DNA of 15,807 nucleotides from DASWUD01 sp036401755 (GTDB taxonomy: Bacteria; Pseudomonadota; Gammaproteobacteria; Thiohalomonadales; Thiohalomonadaceae), in assembly GCA_036401755.1 (NCBI GenBank), contig DASWUD010000185.1, forward strand, positions 1 to 15,807. The letters are read 5' to 3'. The notes below the pieces were generated by a model. It made no database searches. It saw only the letters and a program-made list of their open reading frames with translations, and had not been told where the DNA came from. A program made the position numbers and the translations under genes. This document shows, piece after piece, positions 1-7,751 of the stretch. Position 1 is the first letter of the stretch, and each line of letters starts with the position of its first letter.

Positions 1-440
1 GTATCCGCCACCCCGGACGACGCCTGTTGGACATCGCCCAGCGTCTTGATGAGCTGGAGGGGCGTCTTGGTCATGCCTGGCACGTGCAAGCACGCCGGCG
101 AGCGACGCACCTCGGCCAGCTGGAAACACGCCTGCATGGGCGCACGCCGCTCTCGTTGGTGCAGCGCCTGACAGCTCGCCATGCTGAGTTGAAAGGCCGT
201 CTGCGGCGTGCCATCGTACTGCGTATCGAGAGCTCATCACGCCAGCTTGCCGCCGCTGCCAGTCAGCTCGATGCGGTCAGCCCATTGGCGACGCTGGCCA
301 GAGGTTATGCAATTGTCGAACATTTCCCGGATGGCGGGGTGGTACGACGATATAGTGATGCCGTGGCCGGTGAGCGTGTCTTGGCGCGCCTCGGTAAGGG
401 ACGTTTGATCTGCCGTGTTGAGGAGAGTCATGAAGAATAA
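1..440 (+). CDS. xseA: Exodeoxyribonuclease VII large subunit, C-terminal part (5' end outside window)
   Basis: The reading frame is open from the first bases of the window (first full codon at 3-5) to TAA at 438-440, so the N-terminal OB-fold and most of the catalytic domain lie outside. What remains is the end of the helical, Arg/Leu/Gln-rich coiled-coil region followed by the family-typical tail LDAVSPLATLARGYAIV and a short beta-rich end. XseA forms exonuclease VII with several copies of the small XseB subunit and degrades single-stranded DNA from both ends in repair and recombination. The downstream peptidase gene starts inside its last codons (11-bp overlap), suggesting translational coupling. 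In E. coli xseA also faces der, which matches this window. The family call is firm because the C-terminal signature is diagnostic; completeness cannot be judged. Confidence 0.9.
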   Translation, partial: IRHPGRRLLDIAQRLDELEGRLGHAWHVQARRRATHLGQLETRLHGRTPLSLVQRLTARHAELKGRLRRAIVLRIESSSRQLAAAASQLDAVSPLATLARGYAIVEHFPDGGVVRRYSDAVAGERVLARLGKGRLICRVEESHEE

Positions 441-1293
441 AGCGCTATTGTCGATCGTTGCCCTGCTGCTGATGAGTGCATCCCTCGGTGCAACAACACT
501 CCCGCGCGAATCGGCGGTACCCGGCGGGATTGCCCTGGTCCCCCTGGGGGCTGAAGGCAAACAGGCACCACGGGCTACCTTTGAAGGTAAACGCGTCATG
601 GTGCAAAGCCATGAGGGGCACTGGTGGGCCATCATCGGCCTGCCACTGACGATTGCACCCGGCAAGCAGAGCGTCAAGGTGACGGAGGCCGGGGGCGCTG
701 CACGTCTCATCGACTTCGCAGTTGAAGAAAAGAGTTATACCGAACAACGCCTGACGCTGAAAAACAAAAAAATGGTTGATCCCGATCCGGAGGATCTGAA
801 GCGCATCGCGCGCGAACAGTCATTGAGTCGTCAGGCATTCGCCAAGTGGAGCGAGCAGAGCGAAGTCGCGATGACCTTTTCTGCACCGGTCATGGGACGT
901 GTCAGCAGCCCGTTTGGACTGCGCCGCTTCTTCAACGATCAGCCGCGCGCCCCCCATAGCGGTCTCGACATCGCTGCTCCACAGGGCACCGAGGTGCTGG
1001 CACCGGCAGCGGGGACCGTGATTGAGACCGGCCACTTCTACTTCAACGGCAACACGGTCTTTATCGATCACGGCCAGGGGCTGGTTTCCATGTATTGCCA
1101 CCTCGACACCATCAAGGTGAAGAAAGGCGAGCGGCTCGCCCAGGGTGAGCCGTTTGCTACCGTCGGCATGACCGGCCGTGCCACCGGGCCGCACCTCCAC
1201 TGGAGTGTCAGCCTCAACGATGCCCGCATCGATCCTTCGCTGCTGCTTTCAGCCGAGACGGAAACTGCCCTCACCACCACTTCCCACGACTAA
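430..1293 (+). CDS. Secreted M23 (LytM/lysostaphin-type) zinc metallopeptidase
   Basis: This 287-residue protein begins with a signal peptide (MKNK, then a hydrophobic stretch to about residue 21, LGA-TT). A beta-rich N-terminal region of about 100 residues follows, then a short charged linker and a C-terminal M23 domain (about 155-275). Zinc ligands are visible: H176 and D180 in HSGLD and H257 in PHLHW, with H255 as the usual catalytic histidine of HxH. Enzymes of this type cleave peptide crosslinks in peptidoglycan in the periplasm, and all expected ligands are present, so it is probably active rather than a degenerate EnvC/NlpD-type activator. The ATG at 430 is preferred over the TTG at 415 because AGGAG lies just upstream and a proper signal peptide then starts the protein. 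It overlaps the xseA end by 11 bp, so the two are probably co-transcribed. The exact biological role (growth or separation) is not shown. Confidence 0.88.
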   Translation: MKNKALLSIVALLLMSASLGATTLPRESAVPGGIALVPLGAEGKQAPRATFEGKRVMVQSHEGHWWAIIGLPLTIAPGKQSVKVTEAGGAARLIDFAVEEKSYTEQRLTLKNKKMVDPDPEDLKRIAREQSLSRQAFAKWSEQSEVAMTFSAPVMGRVSSPFGLRRFFNDQPRAPHSGLDIAAPQGTEVLAPAAGTVIETGHFYFNGNTVFIDHGQGLVSMYCHLDTIKVKKGERLAQGEPFATVGMTGRATGPHLHWSVSLNDARIDPSLLLSAETETALTTTSHD

Positions 1294-1299
1294 TCTTCC

Positions 1300-1539
1300 A
1301 TGTCCATTATCAAGCCGCACCACGCCCCGATCCTGCTGGCCTTCTTCACCTCACTCTTCATGTCGTGCCTGATGTCGATGGTGATCACCTTCATCAACCT
1401 CGGCCCCGCCCCCGACTTCCTGCCGCGCTGGATGCACGCCTTCGCCCTCGCCTTTTCGGTGGCCTTTCCCGCGATCATGCTGGTGTTACCCGTGGCAAAA
1501 AAACTGGTGACATGGCTGGTCAATCAGCCCACACCCTGA
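1300..1539 (+). CDS. Small two-helix membrane protein, DUF2798-like
   Basis: A 79-residue protein with two predicted transmembrane segments (about residues 11-33 and 47-67), separated by a short loop with the pattern NLGPAPDFLPRW, and a short polar C-terminus. The pattern of hydrophobic helix, N-x-G, F-x-x-x-W, second helix and conserved P in the last helix resembles the DUF2798 family, which has no established function. It starts 6 bp after the M23 peptidase stop and is probably in the same transcript, although the ribosome-binding site is poor, so coupling is likely. Its stop lies one base from the stop of the convergent nrdJ. The family assignment is from pattern recall and is moderately certain; that it is a real membrane protein is more secure. 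Confidence 0.7.
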   Translation: MSIIKPHHAPILLAFFTSLFMSCLMSMVITFINLGPAPDFLPRWMHAFALAFSVAFPAIMLVLPVAKKLVTWLVNQPTP

Positions 1540-1540
1540 C

Positions 1541-3352
1541 TCAATCCGCTTCCCGTTCGAGCGTGCAGCAGGGGCCCGGCGCGGGTAGCTGCGCCAGGAG
1601 GGTACCGGTGGCTGGATTGGGTCGGAAGGTGGTACATCCCTTCAGGCCACTGTCATAAGCCAGATCGTATACCGCCCTGTACGCTGCGAACGGCATCGTC
1701 TCCGGAATATTGATGGTCTTGGAGATGGCGTTGTCGACGAAGGGCTGCAAGGCTGCCTGCATCGCAATGTGTGCTTGCGGTGGCAGTTGCAGTGCCGTGA
1801 CGAAATGTTCGGGGAGCGGTGTATCGCCATGGTTTTCGCGCCAGAGCCGCCAGGCGTAATCGCTGACCGACTCGGTCTCATAATTGCCGTTCAGACCGAG
1901 AATGCGCCGTTGAAACTCCCAGGAAAAAACCGGCTCCAGTCCTGACGAAATGTTGTTGGCGAGCAGGCTGATGGTGCCGGTCGGGGCAATGGCGATGAGA
2001 TGGCTGTTGCGAATACCGTGTGCGGCGATGGCACTGCGGATATCCGCCGGCAGGGTAGCGATGAATTCGCCCGCCAGATAGTGCTCGCAGTCAAAAAAAG
2101 GAAAATTTCCCTTCTCCTGCGCCAAAGCAATCGAAGCACGATAGGCGCGGTGCAGCAAGGTACGCATGATGCGCGCCGCCAGCGAGCGTGCCTCATCACT
2201 ATCATAATGGAGGCCCAGCATGAGCAGCGCATCGGCCAGGCCGGTGATGCCCAGTCCGATACGACGACTCCCCTTGGCCTGCTGCTCCTGCTCTGGCAGC
2301 GGGAATCGCGACACATCGATCACATCATCGAGCAGCCGCACCGCATCATCGACCATCCGCTCCATTGCCTCGAAATCGAGACGCGCCCCTGCGCTGAAGG
2401 GGTCGCGCACCAGTGTCACCAGATTGATTGAGCCGAGATTGCAGGCACCATAAGGCGGCAGCGGGATCTCGCCACAGGGATTGGTGGCAGTGATCTGTTC
2501 TCGATAGTAAAGATTGTTGAGGCGGTTGATGCGATCGATGAACAACACTCCCGGCTCCGCTGCAGCATAACTGGAGCTGAGGATCTCATCCCACAATTTG
2601 CGCGCATCGATGCGACGAAACACTCGGCATGCTACCGGTGCGCGACCGCCACTCCACACCCGCTGTAAAACCTCGCCTGATGGTTCTGTTCCCTCAGTGG
2701 GAAACACCAGCGCCCATTCCCGCCCCTCGCGCACCGCCTGCATAAAGGCGTCGCTGATCAATACCGAAAGATTGAAGTGACTGAGCGAGCTGCTGCCGCG
2801 CTTGGCGTGGACAAACTCCTCGATGTCCGGATGATCGCAACGCAGCGTTGCCATCATCGCGCCGCGCCGCGCCCCGGTGGAGAGAAGGGTGGCGCACATG
2901 GCATCCCAGATCTTCATGAAGGAGACCGGCCCGGAGGCGATGGTGTTGGCGTGGCGTGCCTCCATACCGCGTGGTCGCAGCGTGGAGAAGTCGTAACCGA
3001 CACCGCCCCCCTGTTGCATGGTGAGTGCCCCTTCGCGCAGCGCCGAGAAGATGCCATCGATGGAGTCATCGATGCGCCCCATCACGAAACAGTTGAAGAG
3101 CGTCACCCGACTACCGGCACCCGCCCCCGCCAAAATCCTTCCGCCCGGCAGAAAATGAAAACCATCGAGCAGGGTATGGAAGCGCTCCTCCCAGTGCGTG
3201 CGCTCCCCACCCTCGGCGGTGGCGATGGCGCGACTGACGCGCCGCCAACTGGCGCGGATATCGGCCTCCCGCTCGCCGTGTGCATCGCTTTGGCGATACT
3301 TCACGTCCCACAGCCGCTGAGACAACTCCACACTGAATGGATAGTTTTTCAT
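1541..3352 (-). CDS. nrdJ: Adenosylcobalamin-dependent (class II) ribonucleoside-diphosphate reductase
   Basis: This 603-residue enzyme reduces ribonucleotides to deoxyribonucleotides using a cobalamin-derived radical. Visible landmarks are C88 in LFNCFVM, the NPCGEIPLPP active-site loop (residues 291-300, C293 the thiyl-radical cysteine), C304 in ACNLGSINL (C88 and C304 would form the substrate-reducing disulfide pair), and APTGTISLLANN at about 456-467. A C-terminal tail ends in adjacent C595-C596, which probably re-reduces the active site. There is no N-terminal ATP-cone, so this is a short form that may lack overall activity control. No nrdB or nrdG lies next to it, as expected for class II. 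The frame continues upstream to a TTG at 3436, but ATG 3352 is preferred because the extra 28 residues would cover the slyD promoter region and do not look conserved; the ribosome-binding site there is weak. No cobalamin riboswitch was seen in the roughly 125-bp leader. Confidence 0.9.
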   Translation of the reverse strand: MKNYPFSVELSQRLWDVKYRQSDAHGEREADIRASWRRVSRAIATAEGGERTHWEERFHTLLDGFHFLPGGRILAGAGAGSRVTLFNCFVMGRIDDSIDGIFSALREGALTMQQGGGVGYDFSTLRPRGMEARHANTIASGPVSFMKIWDAMCATLLSTGARRGAMMATLRCDHPDIEEFVHAKRGSSSLSHFNLSVLISDAFMQAVREGREWALVFPTEGTEPSGEVLQRVWSGGRAPVACRVFRRIDARKLWDEILSSSYAAAEPGVLFIDRINRLNNLYYREQITATNPCGEIPLPPYGACNLGSINLVTLVRDPFSAGARLDFEAMERMVDDAVRLLDDVIDVSRFPLPEQEQQAKGSRRIGLGITGLADALLMLGLHYDSDEARSLAARIMRTLLHRAYRASIALAQEKGNFPFFDCEHYLAGEFIATLPADIRSAIAAHGIRNSHLIAIAPTGTISLLANNISSGLEPVFSWEFQRRILGLNGNYETESVSDYAWRLWRENHGDTPLPEHFVTALQLPPQAHIAMQAALQPFVDNAISKTINIPETMPFAAYRAVYDLAYDSGLKGCTTFRPNPATGTLLAQLPAPGPCCTLEREAD

Positions 3353-3419
3353 GAGCTGAATATAGTAGAAATAGCCGCGCAGACGACAGCGGAAGCCCCC
3401 GTCAGCTGCGGAAAAAAGC

Positions 3420-3448
3420 TTGGTCGAGGCGAGCAAGGGGCGTAAACT
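3420..3448 (+). promoter_or_regulatory. Candidate sigma70-type promoter for slyD
   Basis: TTGGTC at 3420-3425 and TAAACT at 3443-3448 are separated by 17 bp, a standard -35/-10 spacing, about 30 bp before the slyD start. Both boxes are imperfect. The same stretch contains GGCGAG (3428-3433) and CTCGCC (3447-3452) followed by five T (3453-3457), which could instead be read as a small terminator-like hairpin on the plus strand. The promoter reading is favoured because a slyD promoter must lie here: the gene is divergent from nrdJ and has no upstream plus-strand gene. Confidence 0.35.
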
Positions 3449-3477
3449 CGCCTTTTTATCCGCAACAAGGTCATATC

Positions 3478-3960
3478 ATGCAGATCAGCGCACAGAAGGT
3501 CGTCTCTATCGACTACACCCTCACCAACGACAAGGGCGAGGTGGTCGATACCTCTCAGGGGCGCGAGCCACTCGCCTACATCCAGGGCATCGGTAATCTC
3601 ATCCCCGGTCTGGAGCAGGCCCTCGAAGGGCGCTCCGCAGGCGATACCCTGCAGGTCTCCATTCCGCCCGAGCAGGCCTACGGCACCCGTGACGCCGATC
3701 TGACCCAGGCAGTGCCGCGCAAGATGTTCGAAAACGCCGACGAAATCCAGGTAGGTATGCAGTTCCAGACCATGTCGGAACACGGCCACCAGATTGTCAC
3801 CGTGATCGCGGTCGATCCCGAGACCATCACCGTCGATGCCAACCACCCACTCGCTGGCGAAACGCTCCACTTTGATGTGAAGGTGATCGAAGTGCGCGAT
3901 GCCTCCCCCGAGGAGCTCGACCACGGCCACGTCCATGGCGCGGGCGGTCACCACCACTAA
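3478..3960 (+). CDS. slyD: FKBP-type peptidyl-prolyl isomerase, SlyD family
   Basis: A 160-residue cytoplasmic protein with the SlyD layout: a split FKBP fold (about 1-70 and 120-142) interrupted by the insert-in-flap chaperone domain (about 75-120). The FKBP signature is seen in YTLTNDKGEVVDTS, GIGNLIPGLEQALEG and PPEQAYG. The C-terminus is histidine-rich (HGHVHGAGGHHH, residues 149-160), shorter than the metal-binding tail of E. coli SlyD but in keeping with nickel or zinc binding. SlyD catalyses proline cis-trans isomerisation, acts as a folding chaperone, and in E. coli helps hydrogenase nickel insertion; the last role is not shown here. AAGG sits 7 nt before the ATG. It is transcribed divergently from nrdJ and ends in a strong terminator. 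Confidence 0.93.
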   Translation: MQISAQKVVSIDYTLTNDKGEVVDTSQGREPLAYIQGIGNLIPGLEQALEGRSAGDTLQVSIPPEQAYGTRDADLTQAVPRKMFENADEIQVGMQFQTMSEHGHQIVTVIAVDPETITVDANHPLAGETLHFDVKVIEVRDASPEELDHGHVHGAGGHHH

Positions 3961-3973
3961 TCCGCTCACCATG

Positions 3974-4006
3974 AATAGAAAAGGCCCGTTACGGGCCTTT
4001 TCTATT
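3974..4006. terminator. Bidirectional rho-independent terminator between slyD and the Sel1-repeat gene
   Basis: A perfect 16-bp inverted repeat: AATAGAAAAGGCCCGT at 3974-3989 is the exact reverse complement of 3991-4006, with one base between (in practice a GTTAC loop). The GC-rich core is flanked by A tracts on one side and T tracts on the other on both strands, so it can end transcripts from either direction. It lies 13 bp after the slyD stop and 18 bp after the stop of the convergent Sel1-repeat gene. Confidence 0.92.
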
Positions 4007-4024
4007 TATTCGGTTATTACATGA

Positions 4025-4372
4025 TCACTGACCAGCACCACGCTGCGGCCGTGCACCTTTTTTCTGCAGCCGATCCAGGTGCCCCTGAGCTTCGGGATTC
4101 CCTTTGTCGAGAGCCTTTTGATACCACTCCCGGGCATGCTCTTCACTCCGCTCGGTGCCCAAGCCCTCTTCGTACATCTCGCCAAGCTTGATCATCGCCT
4201 CGGAATTTCCTGCGGCGGCCATTTTAGTCTGGAAATTAAACAGGCTCTGCAAATTATCATTGGCTGCCATCAGCGGGAGCGAGAGCATGAGCATGCCGGT
4301 GCAAACCAAGGTGCGCAGAAGGCCGCGCAGAGAAACTGAAAAAGACGATACTGGTATAGAGCGAGCAGACAT
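4025..4372 (-). CDS. Small secreted Sel1-repeat protein
   Basis: A 115-residue protein. Residues 1 to about 37 form a long signal sequence with a hydrophobic core (TLVCTGMLMLSLPLMAAND), probably cleaved after A36 or A37, so the mature protein would be periplasmic. The mature part holds one clear Sel1/TPR-like unit (about 54-91: GNSEAMIKLGEMYEEG, EHAREWYQKALDKG, then the start of a next unit GNPEAQGHLDRLQ) and a basic, disordered tail. Sel1 repeats are protein-interaction scaffolds; with only one unit no partner can be inferred. GGAGG at 4381-4385 is 8 nt from the ATG, a strong site. It lies 60 bp downstream of der in the same direction and may be its last co-transcribed gene. Specific function unknown. 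Confidence 0.82.
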   Translation of the reverse strand: MSARSIPVSSFSVSLRGLLRTLVCTGMLMLSLPLMAANDNLQSLFNFQTKMAAAGNSEAMIKLGEMYEEGLGTERSEEHAREWYQKALDKGNPEAQGHLDRLQKKGARPQRGAGQ

Positions 4373-4432
4373 TTGTTTCCCCTCCAGAAGTCTTGAATAG
4401 TTGCGATAGGCGGTCCCATCGAATTGGGCTCG

Positions 4433-5854
4433 CTAGCGCTCCTTTTTTCTTTCACGTTTTTTGATGAAATCTACCAGCCGCTTGCGCTTGTGCATTTGGC
4501 GCGGCGTCAGGGTATTGCGCTTGCCAGCGAAGGGATTTTCACCCCCCTTGAACTCGATGCGGATGGGTGTTCCCTCCAGCCGCAGATATTTGCGGAAACC
4601 ATTTTCCAGATAGCGCTTATAGCTGTCAGGTACCGCGTCGAGCTGGTTACCGTGGATGACGATGAGCGGGGGGTTCTTGCCGCCCTGATGGGCGTAGCGC
4701 AGCTTGATGCGGCGTCCCTTCACGATGGGCGGCTGATGGGTCGCCACCATATCCTCCAACAGCTTGGTGAGCTGCGGTGTGGAAAGTTTGCGCATCGCTG
4801 ATTCGTAGGCCTTGCGCACCGAGCCGAACAGCTCGCCAACACCGGTGCCGTGCAGCGCCGAGATGTGATGAATGCGCGCGAAGCTGAGGAATGGCAGCTT
4901 GATCTCCAGATCGTGGCGCACCTTCTCCTTCTGGTCGTGAGTCAGGCCATCCCACTTGTTGATGGCGATCACCATGGCGCGCCCCGCCTCCATGGCAAAG
5001 CCGAGTAGATGGGCATCCTGTTCGCTGATCCCTTCGCGCGCATCGAGCACCATGATCACCACATGGGCATCGGAGATCGCCTGCAGTGTCTTGACGATGC
5101 TGAATTTTTCGATGGCCTCATCGACACGCGACTTGCGCCGTACACCGGCGGTGTCGATCAGCGTATAGGAGCGGCCATCACGCTCGAAGGGGATGTAGAT
5201 GCTGTCGCGGGTGGTGCCTGGCATGTCGAACACCACCACGCGCTCCTCGCCAAGCAGACGGTTCACCAGGGTCGATTTACCGACGTTGGGGCGGCCGATG
5301 ATCGCCACCTTGACGTTCTCATGCTCGGCCCCTTCCGTGGTGCTCTCATCCACAGTTTCCGGCAGCGGAAAGCGCTCGAGCAGCTCGGTCATCATCGAGG
5401 TCACGCCACGGCCATGAACCGCGGCAATGGGTAACGGCTCCCCCAGCCCCAGCACATAGAATTCGTTGCGCGCCATCTCGGGATCAACACCGTCGGTTTT
5501 GTTGACCACCACCGTCACCGGCTTGCCGCTCTCGCGCAGCATGGTGGCGATCTCCTGATCGCCAGTGGTTAGACCACCGCGGCCATCGACCAGGAACAGC
5601 ACATGGTCTGCTTCGAGAATGGCGAGCTGCGCCTGCTGTGCCATCACCGAAGTGATCCCTTCATCCTCTCCAGTAAGGCCGCCGGTGTCGATCACCAGGT
5701 AGGGGCGCTCGCCCACCACCCCCTCGCCATACTTGCGATCGCGCGTCAGGCCGGCAAAGTCGGCCACCAGCGCATCGCGGCTGCGGGTCAGGCAATTGAA
5801 GAGCGTGGATTTGCCCACGTTGGGTCTTCCCACCAGGGCAATGACAGGTTTCAT
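4433..5854 (-). CDS. der: Ribosome-assembly GTPase Der (EngA)
   Basis: A 473-residue protein with two tandem GTPase domains and a KH-like C-terminal domain, an arrangement unique to Der. Domain 1 has GRPNVGKS (residues 9-16), DTGG (56-59) and NKTD (118-121). Domain 2 has GRPNVGKS (187-194), DTAG (234-237) and NKWD (299-302). The KH-like domain runs from about 360 to 447, followed by a strongly basic tail. Der is essential for 50S ribosomal subunit maturation. All nucleotide-binding motifs are intact. The start is 20 bp after the bamB stop, with GGAG about 13 nt before the ATG, so it is in the hisS-yfgM-bamB-der transcript as in E. coli. Confidence 0.97.
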   Translation of the reverse strand: MKPVIALVGRPNVGKSTLFNCLTRSRDALVADFAGLTRDRKYGEGVVGERPYLVIDTGGLTGEDEGITSVMAQQAQLAILEADHVLFLVDGRGGLTTGDQEIATMLRESGKPVTVVVNKTDGVDPEMARNEFYVLGLGEPLPIAAVHGRGVTSMMTELLERFPLPETVDESTTEGAEHENVKVAIIGRPNVGKSTLVNRLLGEERVVVFDMPGTTRDSIYIPFERDGRSYTLIDTAGVRRKSRVDEAIEKFSIVKTLQAISDAHVVIMVLDAREGISEQDAHLLGFAMEAGRAMVIAINKWDGLTHDQKEKVRHDLEIKLPFLSFARIHHISALHGTGVGELFGSVRKAYESAMRKLSTPQLTKLLEDMVATHQPPIVKGRRIKLRYAHQGGKNPPLIVIHGNQLDAVPDSYKRYLENGFRKYLRLEGTPIRIEFKGGENPFAGKRNTLTPRQMHKRKRLVDFIKKRERKKER

Positions 5855-5874
5855 CGGTGTGGTTGTTCTCCTGT

Positions 5875-7077
5875 TCAGGGATGGTGCAGCGAGACCTGGA
5901 AGACGGCGAGCACGCCGCGCTTATCCATGGCATAGACCGTGTCGCCCGCCACCACCGGTGGGGCGAGCACGGTACGATCCTCGTGATATTCGTTCTGGGG
6001 CTCGTCACTTGGCACGGGCCAATAATAATCGGCATCCTCGACGCGCACGCGCGCGACGATACGGCCATCATCGCGGGCTATCCAGTGGAGATAACCGTCA
6101 TAATCACCAACCACCAGATAGTCGCCCTGCACCACCGGCACCGAGAGGGTGCGTGCATGAAGTGCCGTCTGCTTCCAGAGGGTGGCACCGTTACGGCTGG
6201 AGAGCGCCCACAGGTCACCCTTGTCGTCGCTCAGGTAGAGATTGTCCTCGGCCAGCGCAGAACCTGACCAGGAAGAGATTTCGCGTGACCAGAGCAGCTG
6301 GCCACTCCGCAGTGACAAGGCGGCCAGCTGGCCGTGGTAGCCCGCGGCGAACAGCAGGTCACCGCGCGCTGTGAGCTGGGCATCCACATCGACCATGCGC
6401 TCCAACTCATTGCGTCCGCGCGGTACCGCGATCACCGCCTCCCACAGCTGTGCACCGTCGGTCAGCGCAAGGGCGATCACCTTGCCATTGGCAAAGCCGC
6501 TCACGACCATGTCACCGACCACCAGCGGCGTCGAGATACCGCGCAGGCTGAGCGCAGGTACCTCCTGGGAAAAACGCCAGCGAATATTGCCGGTGGGAAC
6601 ATCGATGGCGTGCACCTTGCCATCAACGGTCCGGGCAATCACGGTATCGCCAGCACGCACCGGGGCGGCGAGCACCTCATTGCCCACATTGACGCGCCAG
6701 GCAACGGAGCCGTCCCGCTTGGCCAAGGCAATCACCTCTTCACGCCCGCCGAGCAGCACCACATCACCGCCATCGGCCGGCCCGACATAGAGTGCCGTAC
6801 CAAGACGGTTGCGCCACAGGCGTGTGCCGCGGCGGGCATCGAAGGCCGCCACCTCGCCAGCCTCATTGGCCGCATAGACACGGCCGGCATCGAGTAGCGG
6901 CGGCAGCTTCACGAAATAGCCATCCCCCCCCTTGCCCAGACGCACTACCCACTGCGGCTGCACCGTCAATTCGGGGGTGAAGGCGGCGAGTGGCGCAGGC
7001 GGTTCAATACTCTCTGGTGACGAGCCGCAAGCGGCCAAGGTCAGCCAGAGAATGGCGAGGGGAAGGAGTCTTCTCAC
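5875..7077 (-). CDS. bamB: Outer-membrane protein assembly lipoprotein BamB
   Basis: A 400-residue lipoprotein (E. coli BamB has 392). The lipobox LAAC places the lipidated cysteine at residue 17, so the mature protein is anchored to the outer membrane on its periplasmic side. The rest is a series of PQQ/WD-like beta-propeller blades, visible as repeated patterns such as VYAANEAGEVAAFDARRG, LWRNRLG, GKVHAIDVPTGNIRW and YAMDKRGVLAVF. BamB supports BamA in inserting beta-barrel proteins. The start is GTG at 7075-7077, overlapping the yfgM TGA as GTGA. No clear Shine-Dalgarno site precedes it, so translation probably depends on re-initiation after yfgM. Confidence 0.95.
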   Translation of the reverse strand: MRRLLPLAILWLTLAACGSSPESIEPPAPLAAFTPELTVQPQWVVRLGKGGDGYFVKLPPLLDAGRVYAANEAGEVAAFDARRGTRLWRNRLGTALYVGPADGGDVVLLGGREEVIALAKRDGSVAWRVNVGNEVLAAPVRAGDTVIARTVDGKVHAIDVPTGNIRWRFSQEVPALSLRGISTPLVVGDMVVSGFANGKVIALALTDGAQLWEAVIAVPRGRNELERMVDVDAQLTARGDLLFAAGYHGQLAALSLRSGQLLWSREISSWSGSALAEDNLYLSDDKGDLWALSSRNGATLWKQTALHARTLSVPVVQGDYLVVGDYDGYLHWIARDDGRIVARVRVEDADYYWPVPSDEPQNEYHEDRTVLAPPVVAGDTVYAMDKRGVLAVFQVSLHHP

Positions 7078-7718
7078 GAATTGCTGCCCTTGGCATCGGC
7101 CAGATCGTCGATCTTCATCTGCAGCAGGTTCTGCTTGGCAGGCACGCTTGCGTAGCCGGCCAAGGCATTGGCATAGGCGGTACGCGCTTCGGCACGCTTG
7201 CCCTGGGAGAGGAGGATGTCGCCACGCAGCTCATCGTAAGGGGCGCGGAAGCTGGCGTTATCGCCCTTGGCGATCAACGCCAATGCCTCATCGCCCTTGC
7301 CCATGTCGAGCAGCAGACGGCCCAGACGGAGGCGGGCGATCTCCTGCAGCTCCTCCTGCTTGCCATTTTCCATCACCCAGCGCAACTGGGTGGTAGCGGC
7401 CTCACGGTCGCCCTGTTCAACACTGATGGAGGCCATCACCAGGGAAGCCATCGCGGCATAGTTGCTGCCTGCATGACTACCCACCAGCTGATGGCCGAGC
7501 TCCATTGCCTCCCCGGGCTTGCTCTGCACCACTTCGAGCATCTTCATATACTGCTCGGAGGCGGCCTCTGCTTCATGATGTTTGCTGTCCATCCAGCTGC
7601 GCCACCCCAACACGCCTGCCAGTACTACGACGATGGCGATGATGACGCGCGTGCCGTTTTTGTCCCACCACGCTTTTAGCGCCTCGACTTGCTCATGTTC
7701 GTTGTCGTATGTCTCCAC
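7074..7718 (-). CDS. yfgM: Inner-membrane ancillary SecYEG translocon subunit YfgM
   Basis: A 214-residue single-pass protein (E. coli YfgM has 206). The short cytoplasmic N-terminus EQVEALKAWWDKNG is family-typical, followed by one transmembrane helix (about 24-40, VIIAIVVVLAGVLGW) and a periplasmic TPR-like region. YfgM associates with the translocon and with PpiD and helps pass clients to periplasmic chaperones. The start is GTG (7716-7718), not ATG. It is supported by AGGAG at 7726-7730 with 7-nt spacing and by N-terminal similarity to E. coli YfgM (MEIYENEN). It lies between hisS and bamB as in E. coli. Confidence 0.93.
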   Translation of the reverse strand: METYDNEHEQVEALKAWWDKNGTRVIIAIVVVLAGVLGWRSWMDSKHHEAEAASEQYMKMLEVVQSKPGEAMELGHQLVGSHAGSNYAAMASLVMASISVEQGDREAATTQLRWVMENGKQEELQEIARLRLGRLLLDMGKGDEALALIAKGDNASFRAPYDELRGDILLSQGKRAEARTAYANALAGYASVPAKQNLLQMKIDDLADAKGSNS

Positions 7719-7725
7719 CGCTTCG

Positions 7726-7730
7726 CTCCT
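7726..7730 (-). promoter_or_regulatory. Ribosome-binding site that fixes the GTG start of yfgM
   Basis: AGGAG on the minus strand, 7 nt before GTG 7716-7718. It decides in favour of this non-ATG start, which also gives the conserved N-terminus. Confidence 0.8.
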
Positions 7731-7751
7731 TTTTTTCGTATGTCGAATGAC

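Noticed and set aside
3353..3436. Longer nrdJ starting at TTG 3436
   Set aside because: The 28 added residues do not look like the family's N-terminus, the codon is TTG without a good ribosome-binding site, and it would overlap the slyD promoter region.
2777..3445. Plus-strand open frame (222 codons) opposite nrdJ
   Set aside because: Shadow of the nrdJ N-terminal half, with no recognisable protein features.
3428..3457. Rho-independent terminator or attenuator in front of slyD (GGCGAG...CTCGCC then TTTTT)
   Set aside because: The 13-nt loop and 6-bp stem are weak, the stretch overlaps a better promoter candidate, and no upstream plus-strand gene needs ending there. Mentioned in the promoter entry.
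3353..3477. Cobalamin riboswitch upstream of nrdJ
   Set aside because: The leader is too short and no B12-box-like sequence was recognised.
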